Shown here piece after piece: positions 9,501 to 17,716 of a DNA stretch of 64,000 bases. The DNA is from JBNKVT01 sp050299335. Lineage in GTDB: Bacteria > Pseudomonadota > Alphaproteobacteria > Rhodobacterales > Rhodobacteraceae. The stretch is from positions 124,001 through 188,000 of the forward strand of contig JBNKVT010000008.1 in NCBI GenBank assembly GCA_050299335.1. Reading direction: 5' to 3'. The notes below the pieces were generated by a model. The model worked only from the letters and a program-made list of their open reading frames with translations, did not search any database and had not been told where the DNA came from. The position numbers were made by a program, and so were the translations under genes. Each line of letters opens with the position of its first letter. Position 1 is the stretch's first letter.

Positions 9501-9944
9501 GATCAGCTGCCCCAGCGGGCCGAGCGCCCCTCCGGTCAGGCAGATGACGCCCTCGGCATGGGCGGCCACCTGATCGAGGGTGACATGGGGCAAGGCCTCG
9601 CCGCATTCCAGAAAGTTGCAGGAATTGAGCTTCAGAAGGTTCAGATAGCCCGCCTCGGATTGCGCCAGCAGCACCACCGGCAAAGGCTTCGCCGCCTTGT
9701 CGCCGGGGCTTGCGGGCGGGCCGTAGGCCAGATCGAACTGGCACCCGAGGATCGGCTGCACCCCGGCCCCGGCGGCGCCTTCGGAGAACTCCAGGGCGGC
9801 AAACATGTTGCCGGTGTCGGTCAGCGCCACGGCGGGCATGCCGTCGGCGGCACACATCCCCGGCAGCTTTTTCACCGGCACAGCGCCTTCCAGCAGCGAA
9901 TATTCGGAATGGACACGGAGATGGATGTAACGCGGCTCGTTCAT
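6510..9944 (-). CDS. dnaE: DNA polymerase III alpha subunit (replicative)
   Basis: At 1144 residues this is the full-length replicative catalytic subunit. The N-terminal PHP domain begins YIHLRVHSEYSLLEGA. The palm/active-site region shows GPGRGSGAGSLVAYAL (residues 362-377) and the catalytic triad Asp404, Asp406, Asp408 in PDFDIDF. The fingers region carries FNKSHAAAYA, and a C-terminal OB fold is present (VAAKIAGAVSGIQMRKSARG onward). It therefore differs from the shorter DnaE2-type polymerase at 35151. It sits alone, convergent with 5610-6494, with the VOC gene 44 bp upstream on the same strand. Confidence 0.97.
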   Translation of the reverse strand: MNEPRYIHLRVHSEYSLLEGAVPVKKLPGMCAADGMPAVALTDTGNMFAALEFSEGAAGAGVQPILGCQFDLAYGPPASPGDKAAKPLPVVLLAQSEAGYLNLLKLNSCNFLECGEALPHVTLDQVAAHAEGVICLTGGALGPLGQLIRDGQGDKATALAGRLQAMFGDRLYVELQRHPVDGATRTAEEEACERGLVELAYALDLPLVATNDVYFPKPDMYEAHDALICIAEGAYVDQQTPRRVLTPEHYFKSQSQMVELFADLPEAVENTVEIAKRCAFKAEIRDPILPRFADDEVEELRRQAQEGLKARLAVIPHAASVEEYEKRLDFELGIIEGMGFPGYFLIVADFIKWAKDRDIPVGPGRGSGAGSLVAYALTITDLDPLRYSLLFERFLNPERVSMPDFDIDFCMDRREEVIQYVQEKYGRDKVAQIITFGALLSKAAVRDVGRVLQMPYGQVDRLSKLIPVEGVKPVSIEKALADEPRLREEAKAEEVVARMLDYAGKVEGLLRNASTHAAGVVIGDRPLDELVPLYKDPRSDMPATQFNMKWVEQAGLVKFDFLGLKTLTVIQNALDILKARGIEIDIGAIPLDDEKTYELYASAKTVAVFQVESSGMMDALRQMKPTCIEDIVALVALYRPGPMENIPKYCNVKNGREDREGLHPLIDHILDETQGIIVYQEQVMQIAQEMAGYSLGGADLLRRAMGKKIQEAMDAERPKFLEGAAANGVDKKKAMEVWNLLDKFANYGFNKSHAAAYAVVSYQTGWLKANYPVEFMAAAMNCDIHLTDKLNVYKREVDRLEIEVVPPCVNRSEATFSVHEGKLVYGLGALKNVGVEAMRLIVAARQAGPFSDLFDFARRVDLKRIGKRPLEMLARAGAFDLLDANRRKVFASLDPLVAYSAATHDEKNSAQVSLFGEAGEDLPAPRLPMPEDWLPTERLGEEHQAVGFYLSGHPLDDYQGPLKRQRVLTLAELTQKAGGGAVAAKIAGAVSGIQMRKSARGNRFAFVQLSDPTGLYEVTVFSDALEQYRDLLEPGKNIVLAVEANVEGEQLKLLARSVQPVDVAVEGAAAAGLRVFVNDVAAPASVRELLTKGEGRARSPVNIMLHAPDLPGEVEIPLPEQYAVTPQIISAIKHVAGVSHVEEF

Positions 9945-9988
9945 GCCCCGACGCTAGCCCAGCCGCGCCGCGAGCGGAACCGCGAAGT

Positions 9989-10357
9989 TCAGGCCCCGCC
10001 GACTTCCTGCATCAGTTCGATCCGGTTGCCGAAGGGATCGTCGACATAGACCCGCCGGAAGCCTGGCAGGTCGGCATCCGGCCTGACCTCGATCCCGGCC
10101 TTGGCCAGCCGCGCCACCAGCGCGTCGAGATCGCCGGTCAGCAACCCCGGATGCGCCTTCCTGGCAGGTTGAAATCCTTTCTCGACCCCGAGATGCAGCC
10201 GCACGCCGCCCGCCGCGAACCAGCAGCCGCCGCGTGCGGCCAGCGCCGCGGGCTTTGGCGTCTCGGTCAGGCCGAGAATGTCGGCATAGAAGGCCCGGGC
10301 CCGGTCCTCGCCGTCGCGAGGCATGGCCATCTGTACATGATGAATGGCTGTGAACAT
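9989..10357 (-). CDS. VOC (glyoxalase/bleomycin-resistance) family protein
   Basis: A 122-residue single-module vicinal-oxygen-chelate protein. The start MFTAIHHVQMAMP supplies the usual N-terminal metal-ligand His and the C-terminal DPFGNRIELMQ supplies the Glu. The middle RVYVDDPFGNRIEL is characteristic. These proteins are metal-dependent lyases, dioxygenases or antibiotic binders, and the specific role cannot be assigned. The ATG at 10357 has CAGGA about 7 nt upstream; an ATG at 10375 is an alternative. Confidence 0.85.
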   Translation of the reverse strand: MFTAIHHVQMAMPRDGEDRARAFYADILGLTETPKPAALAARGGCWFAAGGVRLHLGVEKGFQPARKAHPGLLTGDLDALVARLAKAGIEVRPDADLPGFRRVYVDDPFGNRIELMQEVGGA

Positions 10358-10424
10358 TCGGTTCCTGCGGTCCATGGTTATACACAAACCCGCACCTATA
10401 AGGATGAACGCGGGTGTCGTCGCC

Positions 10425-11003
10425 TCAGGACAAATCTACATAGGTCCAGGTCAATACGCCAACTGGAAAGCCCGTAGCCGAGGGATGCGACGTTACAGAC
10501 ACGCCTTCGCGCCTTGCACCTGACGCCATATCGGCGGCCCAGCTTACGTGCCCCGCAGCCTTTTGTGCGTCGATATCCTCACTGTCAAACAAGGTGCCAC
10601 CCGGTATTTTAGGATCAGAAATAAAGTAGTCCTGAGCGGCCTCTACCATTTCAGGAAAAGGCACATTGGATATTACCGTACAACCGGACAGGTTGCTGTC
10701 ATGAGTTATGACAACCGATCCCGTGTTTCCCGGCAGATTGTAAGTTGCGGTGCTTCTTCCATTAGCGTTCAATTGAGTATCAGGCACAATTTCATATAAT
10801 TCATCAGCACGCTTTAATATATTTCCGTCCGGTACCCAACAACTGAGCACAAATCGACGGAGAACTCCGTCCGCATTCTCAACAGCACCAGCCTGGGCTG
10901 CATGATCCTGTCGAGAGCTGTTCTGAAAAAACGAATAGGCTTGCTGGCCAAGAATGGCTGCTACGCAAAAAAACAGCGCAATTCGCGCATTTTTAGGGTC
11001 CAT
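10425..11003 (-). CDS. AT-rich orphan, membrane-anchored or secreted
   Basis: A 192-residue protein with an N-terminal hydrophobic segment (residues 7-22, ARIALFFCVAAILGQQ) that could be an uncleaved anchor or a signal peptide; the rest is polar with no recognised domain. Two Cys residues (about 55 and 109) could form a periplasmic disulfide. Codon third positions are much less GC-rich than in neighbours, suggesting horizontal acquisition. The ATG at 11003 has GGAG about 8 nt upstream. It lies between the VOC gene and the thrC-M16-GNAT run, outside any clear operon. Confidence 0.7.
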   Translation of the reverse strand: MDPKNARIALFFCVAAILGQQAYSFFQNSSRQDHAAQAGAVENADGVLRRFVLSCWVPDGNILKRADELYEIVPDTQLNANGRSTATYNLPGNTGSVVITHDSNLSGCTVISNVPFPEMVEAAQDYFISDPKIPGGTLFDSEDIDAQKAAGHVSWAADMASGARREGVSVTSHPSATGFPVGVLTWTYVDLS

Positions 11004-11118
11004 TTTATTACTCCACCTTCAATTCTGATCCTGTTGCCGTGGTAAACGCTCCACAATCGGGTTCTCCCCGGGGTCGGGGCATTCGGACAATCCAATTGAC
11101 CTGCGGCCATTTTTCCCC

Positions 11119-11703
11119 TTAACCCGCGTCGGTCTTGCCGCGCCGGTCGCCGCGCAGATTCGCATAAAGCACGTGGTTCCGCCAGCGACCGGCGATCTGC
11201 AGATAGCTTTGTGCGACACCTTCGTATTTGAAGCCGCATTTCTCCAGCAGCCCCCGCGAGGGCGCGTTCTCGGGCAGGCAAGCGGCCTCGATCCGGCTTA
11301 GGTCGAGCATCTCGAAGGCATAGGCCACCATCGCCGTGACCCCCTCGCGCATGTAGCCCTGCCGCGCATAGGGCTCGCCGATCCAGTAGCCGAGCGTGCC
11401 TGCCTGGGCCGGTCCGCGGCGGATGTTGTCCAGCGTGATGGCGCCGATCAGCCGCATGTCCTCGCGGCGGATCAGGAAGACCGGCAGCGCCGTGCCCTTG
11501 TCGACCGATTGCTGCGACCAGTAGACCCGGTTGCGGAAGGCGCGGCGCGAAAAATGGTCGGGGGCGCGGACCGGTTCCCAGGCCTTGAGGAAGGCGTCGC
11601 TGTCGCGCCTCAGATTGGCCCATTGGGAATGGTCGGCCAATAGCGGCAGGCGCATCACCATGCGCGCGGTCGGGATCTCGACACTCGCGCGGCGGAAGAA
11701 CAT
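11119..11703 (-). CDS. GNAT acetyltransferase, RimJ/RimL type
   Basis: This 194-residue protein has the RimJ-like layout: ARMVMRLPLLADHSQWANLR at the start, IGAITLDNIRRG and GTLGYWIGEPYARQGYMREG (acetyl-CoA pyrophosphate loop) centrally, and ENAPSRGLLEKCGFKYEG near the end. Such enzymes acetylate N termini of ribosomal proteins or small substrates. The start codon shares one base with the M16 peptidase stop (TGATG), showing tight coupling. The order thrC-M16-GNAT is familiar in Rhodobacterales and likely an operon. Confidence 0.9.
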   Translation of the reverse strand: MFFRRASVEIPTARMVMRLPLLADHSQWANLRRDSDAFLKAWEPVRAPDHFSRRAFRNRVYWSQQSVDKGTALPVFLIRREDMRLIGAITLDNIRRGPAQAGTLGYWIGEPYARQGYMREGVTAMVAYAFEMLDLSRIEAACLPENAPSRGLLEKCGFKYEGVAQSYLQIAGRWRNHVLYANLRGDRRGKTDAG

Positions 11704-12962
11704 CAGGCGGCCAGGCGCGACTTCAGGGCCGCGATATCGGGCGCGTCGGCCACCGGCCCGTAAAGCGCCATCGCCGGGTCGCTCTTGGCGAGTCTGACGG
11801 CGAAGTCCCGGACCCGCGCCGCATCGACGGCGTCGATGCGGGCGATGGTTTCCTCGAGCGGCGGCACACGGTCCCAGATCGCCACCATGCGGGCCAGCCT
11901 TTCGCAGCGGGCCGAGGGGCTTTCGAGGCCCATCAGGAGACCCGCCTTCATCTGGGCACGGGCGCGGTCGACCTCTTCGTCGGACATGTCGGCGGCGGCA
12001 CGGGCGATTTCGGAGACGGTGACATTGGCCAGTTCGCCGATCTGGTCCCCCGATGTGCCGGCATAGACGGTCAGCGAGCCGGTATCGGAATAGGCCGCCG
12101 GCTGGGCGAAGATGGTATAGCAAAGCCCGCGTTTCTCGCGCGCCTCCTGGAAGAGGCGCGAGGACATGCCGCCGCCAAGTGCGGTGGCAAAAATCTGCGA
12201 GGTGTAGATATATTCGTCGCGGTAGCCCGGCGCCTCCAGCGCCAGGGTGAAATGCGCCTGTTCCAGCTCTTTCACTTCCCGCCGCTCGCCACCGGCAAAA
12301 CGCGCCGCCTCGGCCTCAGGTGCGGTGCGGCGGGCGATGTCGCCAAATATCTCGCTGACCTGGGCGACGATGGCGTCATGATCCACAGCGCCTGCGGCAG
12401 CGAGGATCATCTGTTCGGGGCCGTAATGCTGGGCGACGAATTCGCGCAGGTCACCTTCGGAAAACCCCCTGACCCGCTCGGTAGGGCCGAGAATCGTCCG
12501 GCCCATCGGCTGGTCGGGATACGAAACCCCCTGCAGCCAGTCGAAGATCACGTCGTCGGGGGTGTCGAGGCTCTGGCCGATCTCGGACAGGATCACCCCG
12601 CGCTCGACCTCGATCTCGCGTGGGTCGAAGACCGGTTTCAGCAGGATGTCGGAAATCACATCGACGGCCAGCGGCACGTCCTCTTCCAGCACCCGGGCAT
12701 AATAGGCGGTCATCTCGCGGGAAGTATAGGCGTTGATATAGCCGCCGACATTCTCGATCTCTTCGGCGATCTGCAGGGCCGAACGGCTTTCGGTGCCCTT
12801 AAAGGCCATGTGTTCGAGGAAATGCGCGATACCGTTCTGGGCCACCGTCTCGTGCCGCCCCCCGGCATTGACCCAGATACCCACCGAGGCCGAGGCGAGG
12901 CTGAGCATCTTTTCGGTGACGATGCGCAGGCCGTTGGGGAAGGTGTGGGTGCGGAGGCTCAT
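11703..12962 (-). CDS. M16-family zinc peptidase (mitochondrial processing peptidase-like)
   Basis: A 419-residue insulinase/PqqL-like peptidase. The inverted zinc motif HFLEH is at residues 47-51 and the distal ligand Glu127 lies in ERGVILSEI, so the enzyme should be catalytically competent. No signal peptide is seen; alphaproteobacterial homologues are regarded as the ancestors of the mitochondrial beta-MPP subunit. Its start overlaps the thrC stop by 4 bp (ATGA) and its stop touches the GNAT start. Confidence 0.94.
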   Translation of the reverse strand: MSLRTHTFPNGLRIVTEKMLSLASASVGIWVNAGGRHETVAQNGIAHFLEHMAFKGTESRSALQIAEEIENVGGYINAYTSREMTAYYARVLEEDVPLAVDVISDILLKPVFDPREIEVERGVILSEIGQSLDTPDDVIFDWLQGVSYPDQPMGRTILGPTERVRGFSEGDLREFVAQHYGPEQMILAAAGAVDHDAIVAQVSEIFGDIARRTAPEAEAARFAGGERREVKELEQAHFTLALEAPGYRDEYIYTSQIFATALGGGMSSRLFQEAREKRGLCYTIFAQPAAYSDTGSLTVYAGTSGDQIGELANVTVSEIARAAADMSDEEVDRARAQMKAGLLMGLESPSARCERLARMVAIWDRVPPLEETIARIDAVDAARVRDFAVRLAKSDPAMALYGPVADAPDIAALKSRLAA

Positions 12963-14353
12963 GGGCGGCGGGTCTTTCTGATATGGGTTTCGATGGCTTC
13001 GAGGTCGCCAGCCAGCCGCGTCACCCGCTCGGGCCGCTCGAAGAGGTCGGCCATGCGGTCGGGCAAGGGTGGGCGGTGGCCGGTGGCCTGTTCCACCGCA
13101 TCCGGGAACTTGGCCGGATGCGCGGTGGCGAGCGCGATCATGGGGGTCGCGGGGTTACCATTCCGTTCACGCGCCACCTTGATGCCGGTGGCGGTATGGG
13201 GGCAGACGGTCTCGGCATAATTGGCATGGGCGGCGGTGATCGTCGCCAGCGTCTCGTCCTCCGAACAGCGGCCACTGTCGAATTCATCCTTCAGCCGCGC
13301 CAGTGCCCCCTGCGACAAGGCAAAGCCACCGTCACTCTTGAGGCTTTCCATCAGCTGCGCCACTGCCGCCCCCTCGCGGTCATAAAGATCGAAGATCAAC
13401 CGTTCGAAATTGGAACTCACCTGAATATCCATCGAGGGAGAAATCGACGGCGTCACCCCTTCCTTGGTGTGTGCCCCGGTCTGAAGCGTGCGGTGCAGGA
13501 TGTCGTTCTGGTTGGTGGCGATCACCAGCCGTTCGATCGGCAGGCCCATGCGCTTGGCGACGTAACCGGCGAAGATGTCGCCGAAATTGCCGGTCGGCAC
13601 ACAGAAGCTGACGGGGCGGTGTGGCGCACCGAGGGCCACGGCGGAGGTGAAATAATAGACGACTTGTGCGAGCACCCGCGCCCAGTTGATCGAGTTGACT
13701 CCGGCAAGGCCGACCTCGTCGCGGAAATCGAAATCGTTGAACATGTCCTTCAACAGCGCCTGACAGGTGTCGAAATCGCCGTCCACCGCCAGCGCATGGA
13801 CATTGGCCTCCGAAGGCGTGGTCATCTGGCGGCGCTGGACGTCCGAGACCCGCCCATGGGGATAAAGGATGAAGACGTCCACCGCATCCAGCCCCCGGAA
13901 CGCCTCGATGGCCGCCGATCCGGTATCGCCCGAGGTGGCCCCGACGATGGTCACCCGCTGGCCGCGGCGTTTCAGGGCCACCTCGAACATCTGGCCGATC
14001 AGCTGCATGGCCACGTCCTTGAAGGCCAGCGTCGGCCCGTGGAACAGCTCCAGCAGGAACAGGCCGGGTTCCAGCTGCACCAGCGGGCAGCGGGCGGCGT
14101 GGCCGAAACCGGCATAGGCACGGGCGAGGATGGCGCGGAATTCATCGTCGGTGAAGGTGTCACCGATGAAGGGCCGCATGACGCGGAAGGCGGCCTCTTC
14201 GTAGGGCAGTCCGGCGAGGGCGGCGATCTCGGCAGCGCTCATCTGAGGCCATTCGGCGGGCACATAGAGCCCGCCGTCGCGGGCGAGGCCGGTCAGCATG
14301 GCGTCTTCGAAGGACAGTTCGGGGCCTGAGCCGCGCGTCGATATGTACCGCAT
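12959..14353 (-). CDS. thrC: Threonine synthase
   Basis: The 464-residue product converts O-phosphohomoserine to L-threonine with PLP. The start MRYISTRG and the PLP-lysine motif FHGPTLAFKD (Lys112) are typical, as are VGATSGDTGSAAIEAF and the phosphate-binding FCVPTGNFGDIFAGY. Length fits the fungal/proteobacterial long class. It heads the thrC-M16-GNAT run with 4-bp and 1-bp overlaps downstream. The 229-bp upstream spacer contains a G/C-rich inverted repeat and presumably the promoter. Confidence 0.97.
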   Translation of the reverse strand: MRYISTRGSGPELSFEDAMLTGLARDGGLYVPAEWPQMSAAEIAALAGLPYEEAAFRVMRPFIGDTFTDDEFRAILARAYAGFGHAARCPLVQLEPGLFLLELFHGPTLAFKDVAMQLIGQMFEVALKRRGQRVTIVGATSGDTGSAAIEAFRGLDAVDVFILYPHGRVSDVQRRQMTTPSEANVHALAVDGDFDTCQALLKDMFNDFDFRDEVGLAGVNSINWARVLAQVVYYFTSAVALGAPHRPVSFCVPTGNFGDIFAGYVAKRMGLPIERLVIATNQNDILHRTLQTGAHTKEGVTPSISPSMDIQVSSNFERLIFDLYDREGAAVAQLMESLKSDGGFALSQGALARLKDEFDSGRCSEDETLATITAAHANYAETVCPHTATGIKVARERNGNPATPMIALATAHPAKFPDAVEQATGHRPPLPDRMADLFERPERVTRLAGDLEAIETHIRKTRRP

Positions 14354-14479
14354 CCTGCTCCGTCTCGGGAATTTTGCGCCAGATACCTATAAACGGATAT
14401 TCGCGGGCGACAAGCCGTGTCGCCCCGGCTTTGCAGGTACTGTTGCCGGGGTCCGGCGGTCTGGCGCGGGGTGGCCAGC

Positions 14480-14516
14480 CCCCTCCCCCGGCCCCTCCTC
14501 CTGACAGGGGGAGGGG
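14480..14516. repeat. 10-bp inverted repeat, C/G homopurine hairpin
   Basis: CCCCTCCCCC at 14480-14489 and its exact complement at 14507-14516 enclose a 17-nt loop, in the spacer upstream of thrC and downstream of the GST gene. On the minus strand it could terminate or attenuate transcription after GST, though no T-tract follows. Similar C-rich inverted repeats are common in alphaproteobacterial spacers. Confidence 0.5.
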
Positions 14517-14582
14517 AGTCCGGTCCGGGCGCAATGGCGGGGACCGGAGAAGTGGCGGGTGGCCGGTCGCGGGTCCGTGGTC

Positions 14583-15257
14583 CTATTGCGACTTCACATA
14601 GGCGATGTAGCCGTGAACATCCGCCACCGGCTCGGACCAGGCGTCGCCAAGGGCGTCTGCCACCGCCTTGCTGTAGCTCTCCAGCCAGTCGGGGAACGCG
14701 AAATCGGTTATGCGCAGGAATTCCAGCGAGGCCGCCAGTCGGATATCGGCAATCGAGGGCGCGGCGCCGCCAATGAAGGCGCCGTCAAGGAAATGCGCCC
14801 GGAACACGCCCAGCACCTCGCCCAGCGCCGCCTCGGCCGCCTGACGCGCCGCTTCCTTGGCGGCGTCGTCGGCATCGCTGGCCCCGACCTCGCCGGGATA
14901 GAGCGGGAAGCCGAGGCGCGGATAGGCGGCGCGGGCGATGAGCGGATAAAGGGTACCGGTGATGTAGAACATCGCACTGTCCTGGCGGGCCCGGGCTTCG
15001 GGCTCGGCTGGGTAGAACCGGGTCAGGCCGTGCTTGTTGCACAGGTATTGCATGATCGCACAGCTTTCCCAGACCACGCCGCCCGGCAGCCCCTCGGCTT
15101 CGAGCATCGGGGTGAGATGGGCGGGATTGGCGGCGAGAAACGCCTCCGAGCGGGTCTGGCCATAGGCGTCGATCTCTTCCGCCTCCAGACCGGCCGCGCG
15201 CAGGAATACCCGCGCGGCAAGATTGTTGACGCTCGGCTTGATGACGTGAAGCTTCAT
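14583..15257 (-). CDS. Glutathione S-transferase family protein
   Basis: A 224-residue two-domain GST. The thioredoxin-like N-terminal part includes KLHVIKPSVNNLAARVFLRAAGL and the glutathione-binding segment WESCAIMQYLCNKHG (conserved Glu-Ser at about 65-66); the helical C-terminal domain contains GGAAPSIADIRLAASLEF. The substrate is not inferable. The ATG at 15257 has AGAGGA upstream; an extension to 15356 is not supported. It sits between SURF1 and thrC on the same strand. Confidence 0.9.
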   Translation of the reverse strand: MKLHVIKPSVNNLAARVFLRAAGLEAEEIDAYGQTRSEAFLAANPAHLTPMLEAEGLPGGVVWESCAIMQYLCNKHGLTRFYPAEPEARARQDSAMFYITGTLYPLIARAAYPRLGFPLYPGEVGASDADDAAKEAARQAAEAALGEVLGVFRAHFLDGAFIGGAAPSIADIRLAASLEFLRITDFAFPDWLESYSKAVADALGDAWSEPVADVHGYIAYVKSQ

Positions 15258-15373
15258 GGGATCCTCTTTGAAAAAAACTGCCGGCAGCCCGGTCCGTCCG
15301 GGGCCAGGGCAGGTCGCGAACCCTAATGGATGCGGGAATCCCGCACCAGTTGGCAAAAAGGAAAGGATCTGTT

Positions 15374-16039
15374 TCAGTCGGTGCCGCGTTTGATCCGCAG
15401 GATCAGATATCCGCTCATCGCCAACCAGGCCGCGGCCATCAGACCCCAGGTGATGGCATATTCCAGATGATCGTTGCGCAGCCGCACGGTGATCGGCGAC
15501 GGGACCGGCGATGGATCCCCGGTCGGGGCGGAGGCCACGATCAGCACCGGCTCGGTGCCCAGATGCGCGGCCATGGCCGCAACGTCGCGGGCAAACCAGA
15601 TATTCGTCTCGAGGTCGGGATCGGGGGTGAAACCGTCGGTCTCGCGCGGCCAGTCCAGATTGCCGCGCAGGGTCACCGGGCCCATATCCAGCGCCGCCGC
15701 CTTGTCGGCCTGCGGGATGAAGCCCCGGTCAACGAGCACCCGGCGCCCCCCGGTTTCGAAGGGCGCGATCACCCGGTAGCCCGGCCCGCGTGCCGGTTGC
15801 GAGGTCAGGACATGCAAGGCACCTTCGCCGAACCGTCCGGAAACCTCCACCGGCCGGAACCGGTCCGCCGCCGCTTCGGGCCTGTCGGGCAGGGAACCGG
15901 GTGCGGCGGCAGCCATCGTCTCGATCTCGGCGATCAGGGCCTCCTTCCAGGACAGGCGCTGCACCTGCCAGATACAAAGCGAGATGAGGACCGCCGCGCC
16001 TCCGAGGCAGAAAACGATGAGAAAGATCATCCGCGCCAT
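15374..16039 (-). CDS. SURF1-family cytochrome oxidase assembly protein
   Basis: A 221-residue inner-membrane protein required for maturation of the aa3 oxidase, where SURF1 helps heme a insertion. It has the family's topology: one membrane helix at residues 4-24 and one near 195-213, with a periplasmic domain between. Conserved pieces are RPVEVSGRF, GPGYRVIAPF, VLVDRGFIP and NDHLEYAITWGLMA. It follows ctaE after a strong predicted terminator, so it may be transcribed partly by readthrough or from its own promoter. Confidence 0.93.
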   Translation of the reverse strand: MARMIFLIVFCLGGAAVLISLCIWQVQRLSWKEALIAEIETMAAAAPGSLPDRPEAAADRFRPVEVSGRFGEGALHVLTSQPARGPGYRVIAPFETGGRRVLVDRGFIPQADKAAALDMGPVTLRGNLDWPRETDGFTPDPDLETNIWFARDVAAMAAHLGTEPVLIVASAPTGDPSPVPSPITVRLRNDHLEYAITWGLMAAAWLAMSGYLILRIKRGTD

Positions 16040-16064
16040 CTGGTCCTCAATTCGCTTCGGCCTG

Positions 16065-16095
16065 AAACGAAAACACCCCGGGCCGGCCGGGGTGT
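16065..16095 (-). terminator. Rho-independent terminator after ctaE
   Basis: On the minus strand a 9-bp GC-rich stem (ACACCCCGG at 16073-16081 pairing with CCGGGGTGT at 16087-16095, 5-nt loop) is followed at once by TTTTCGTTT. It lies 25 bp past the ctaE stop and just before SURF1, so it should end most cta-operon transcripts. Confidence 0.75.
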
Positions 16096-16119
16096 CAGTG
16101 TTTCGGTATTCGGCCCGGC

Positions 16120-16926
16120 TCAGCCGCCCCAGATATAGACGGCGAGGAAGAGGAACAACCAGACCACATCGACGAAGTGCCAGTACCAGGCCGCCGCCTC
16201 GAAGCCGATATGGTGCTCGGGCGTGAAGTGCCCGGCATAGGCGCGGGCCAGGCAGACCGACAGGAAGATGGTTCCGATGATGACGTGGAAACCGTGGAAC
16301 CCGGTGGCCATGAAGAAGTTGGCGCCATAGATGTTGCCGGCGAAGCCGAAACCCGCGTGGCTGTATTCATAGGCCTGGAACACAGTGAACAGGATGCCGA
16401 GACCGATGGCGATCCACAGGCCCTTTTTCAGCGCCTCGCGGTCATTGTCATGGGCGATGGCGTGGTGGGCCCAGGTGGCGGCACAGCCCGACAGGAGCAG
16501 GATCAGGGTGTTGATCAGCGGCAGGTGCCAGGGGTCGAAGGTCTCGATCCCTGCAGGCGGCCAGACGCCGTCAACGGCGGGCGAGTTGCCCTCGGGGTCC
16601 ATCGGGTAGATGGCGTGTTTGAAGAAGGACCAGAACCAGGCCGAGAAGAACATCACCTCGGAGATGATGAACATCATCACCCCTTCGCGCAGCCCGATCT
16701 GCACCACCGGCGTATGGTCCCCGGTCTCGCCCTCGCGGGCGATGTCGGACCACCACATGAACATGGTGTAAAGGACCAGCAACAGGCCGATGACGAAGAT
16801 GAAGGGCGTGATGTCCTTCATCCACATGACCAGGCCGAACAGCATCGTGAAGGCACCGACCGCGCCGATGAAGGGCCAGGGGCTTGGCGGGATGATGTGG
16901 TAATCGTGGTTCTTTTCGTGCGCCAT
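16120..16926 (-). CDS. ctaE: Cytochrome c oxidase subunit III (aa3-type)
   Basis: The 268-residue product is the seven-helix subunit III of the aa3 oxidase. Hallmarks are HDYHIIPPSPWPFIGA at the N terminus, SEVMFFSAWFWSFF, and the C-terminal HGFHVIIGTIFL and WHFVDVVWLFLFLAVY (with the conserved HFVD). Transcribed last in the cta cluster and followed by a predicted terminator. Subunit III stabilises the enzyme during turnover and contributes to the proton path. Confidence 0.97.
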   Translation of the reverse strand: MAHEKNHDYHIIPPSPWPFIGAVGAFTMLFGLVMWMKDITPFIFVIGLLLVLYTMFMWWSDIAREGETGDHTPVVQIGLREGVMMFIISEVMFFSAWFWSFFKHAIYPMDPEGNSPAVDGVWPPAGIETFDPWHLPLINTLILLLSGCAATWAHHAIAHDNDREALKKGLWIAIGLGILFTVFQAYEYSHAGFGFAGNIYGANFFMATGFHGFHVIIGTIFLSVCLARAYAGHFTPEHHIGFEAAAWYWHFVDVVWLFLFLAVYIWGG

Positions 16927-16961
16927 GGGGTCCCTCGTCTTGTGGGTCGGAGAACTGAAGG

Positions 16962-17537
16962 TCAGTTGACCGCCGCCTCGTTGTCTGTCTGCACCGAAGA
17001 GACCTCTTCGGGCAAGTCGGTTTCGTGGAATGTATAGGATAGCGTGATCTGGGTGACGTGCTTGGCCTCGGGATCGTCGATGATCTCGGGATCGACATAG
17101 TAGGTCACCGGCATCATCACCGTCTCGCCGGGCTGCAGTACCTGTTCGGTGAAGCAGAAACAGGCGATCTTGGTGAAATAGGCGCCCGCCGAGTAAGGGG
17201 CGACGTTGTAGGACGCCGTCCCGGCAATCACCCGGTCGGTCGGGTTATGGGCCTCATAAAAGGCCAGCCCGGTCTCGCCGATGCGGATTTCCGTCTGGTT
17301 CTCGACCGGGCGGAATTTCCAGGGCATGCCGCGTTCCAGCGAGGCGTCAAAGCGGATCTTGATCGTCTGGTCGAGGATGGTGTCCGAGGCCTTCGCCGCC
17401 ACCTGCGTCTCGCCGCCATAGCCGGTGACCTTGCAGAACCAGTTGTATAGAGGCACGGCGGCGAAGGACATCGCGCACATGAACCCGACAACGACGAGCA
17501 GCCTATAGGCCAGTCTGTTGTTGCGCGTCTCGCTCAT
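16962..17537 (-). CDS. ctaG: Cytochrome c oxidase assembly protein CtaG (Cox11)
   Basis: A 191-residue copper chaperone that delivers Cu to the CuB site of subunit I. One N-terminal membrane helix (about residues 10-28) is followed by a periplasmic Ig-like domain carrying the copper-binding CFCF motif (IACFCFTEQ) and PVTYYVDPEI. Its start overlaps the stop of the upstream small gene by 4 bp, showing coupling. Homologue of mitochondrial Cox11. Confidence 0.96.
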   Translation of the reverse strand: MSETRNNRLAYRLLVVVGFMCAMSFAAVPLYNWFCKVTGYGGETQVAAKASDTILDQTIKIRFDASLERGMPWKFRPVENQTEIRIGETGLAFYEAHNPTDRVIAGTASYNVAPYSAGAYFTKIACFCFTEQVLQPGETVMMPVTYYVDPEIIDDPEAKHVTQITLSYTFHETDLPEEVSSVQTDNEAAVN

Positions 17538-17716
17538 TCCGTCTTCTCCCCCAGCGAGGCCCGCGGCTGGTGGTCATAGCCCTCCATCAGATGCCCGTTG
17601 GAGATCTTGACCATGGTCACAGCACCAATCAGCAGCACCAGGGCGCCGAGGATCAGCCCAAGCCAGATATTATGGCTCTTGCGGCGAGCATAGATCTCGT
17701 GGCTGTCGGGACGCAT
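17534..17716 (-). CDS. CoxF-like small membrane protein of the cta operon
   Basis: A 60-residue protein with one membrane helix (about residues 15-38, NIWLGLILGALVLLIGAVTMVKI) and a short periplasmic tail. Small proteins of this type between ctaB and ctaG are annotated CoxF family and are thought to assist oxidase assembly; direct function is not established. The ATG at 17716 shares one base with the ctaB stop (TGATG), and its stop overlaps the ctaG start. An 8-residue longer start is unlikely. Confidence 0.85.
   Translation of the reverse strand: MRPDSHEIYARRKSHNIWLGLILGALVLLIGAVTMVKISNGHLMEGYDHQPRASLGEKTE

Noticed and set aside
6627..10049. Long plus-strand frame of about 1140 codons opposite dnaE
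   Set aside because: It is the complement of dnaE. Its composition (His/Gln/Arg/Leu-rich) is typical of an antisense frame in GC-rich DNA, and dnaE carries all expected motifs.
12983..14329. Plus-strand frame opposite thrC
   Set aside because: Antisense to a well supported thrC gene; no recognisable domain.
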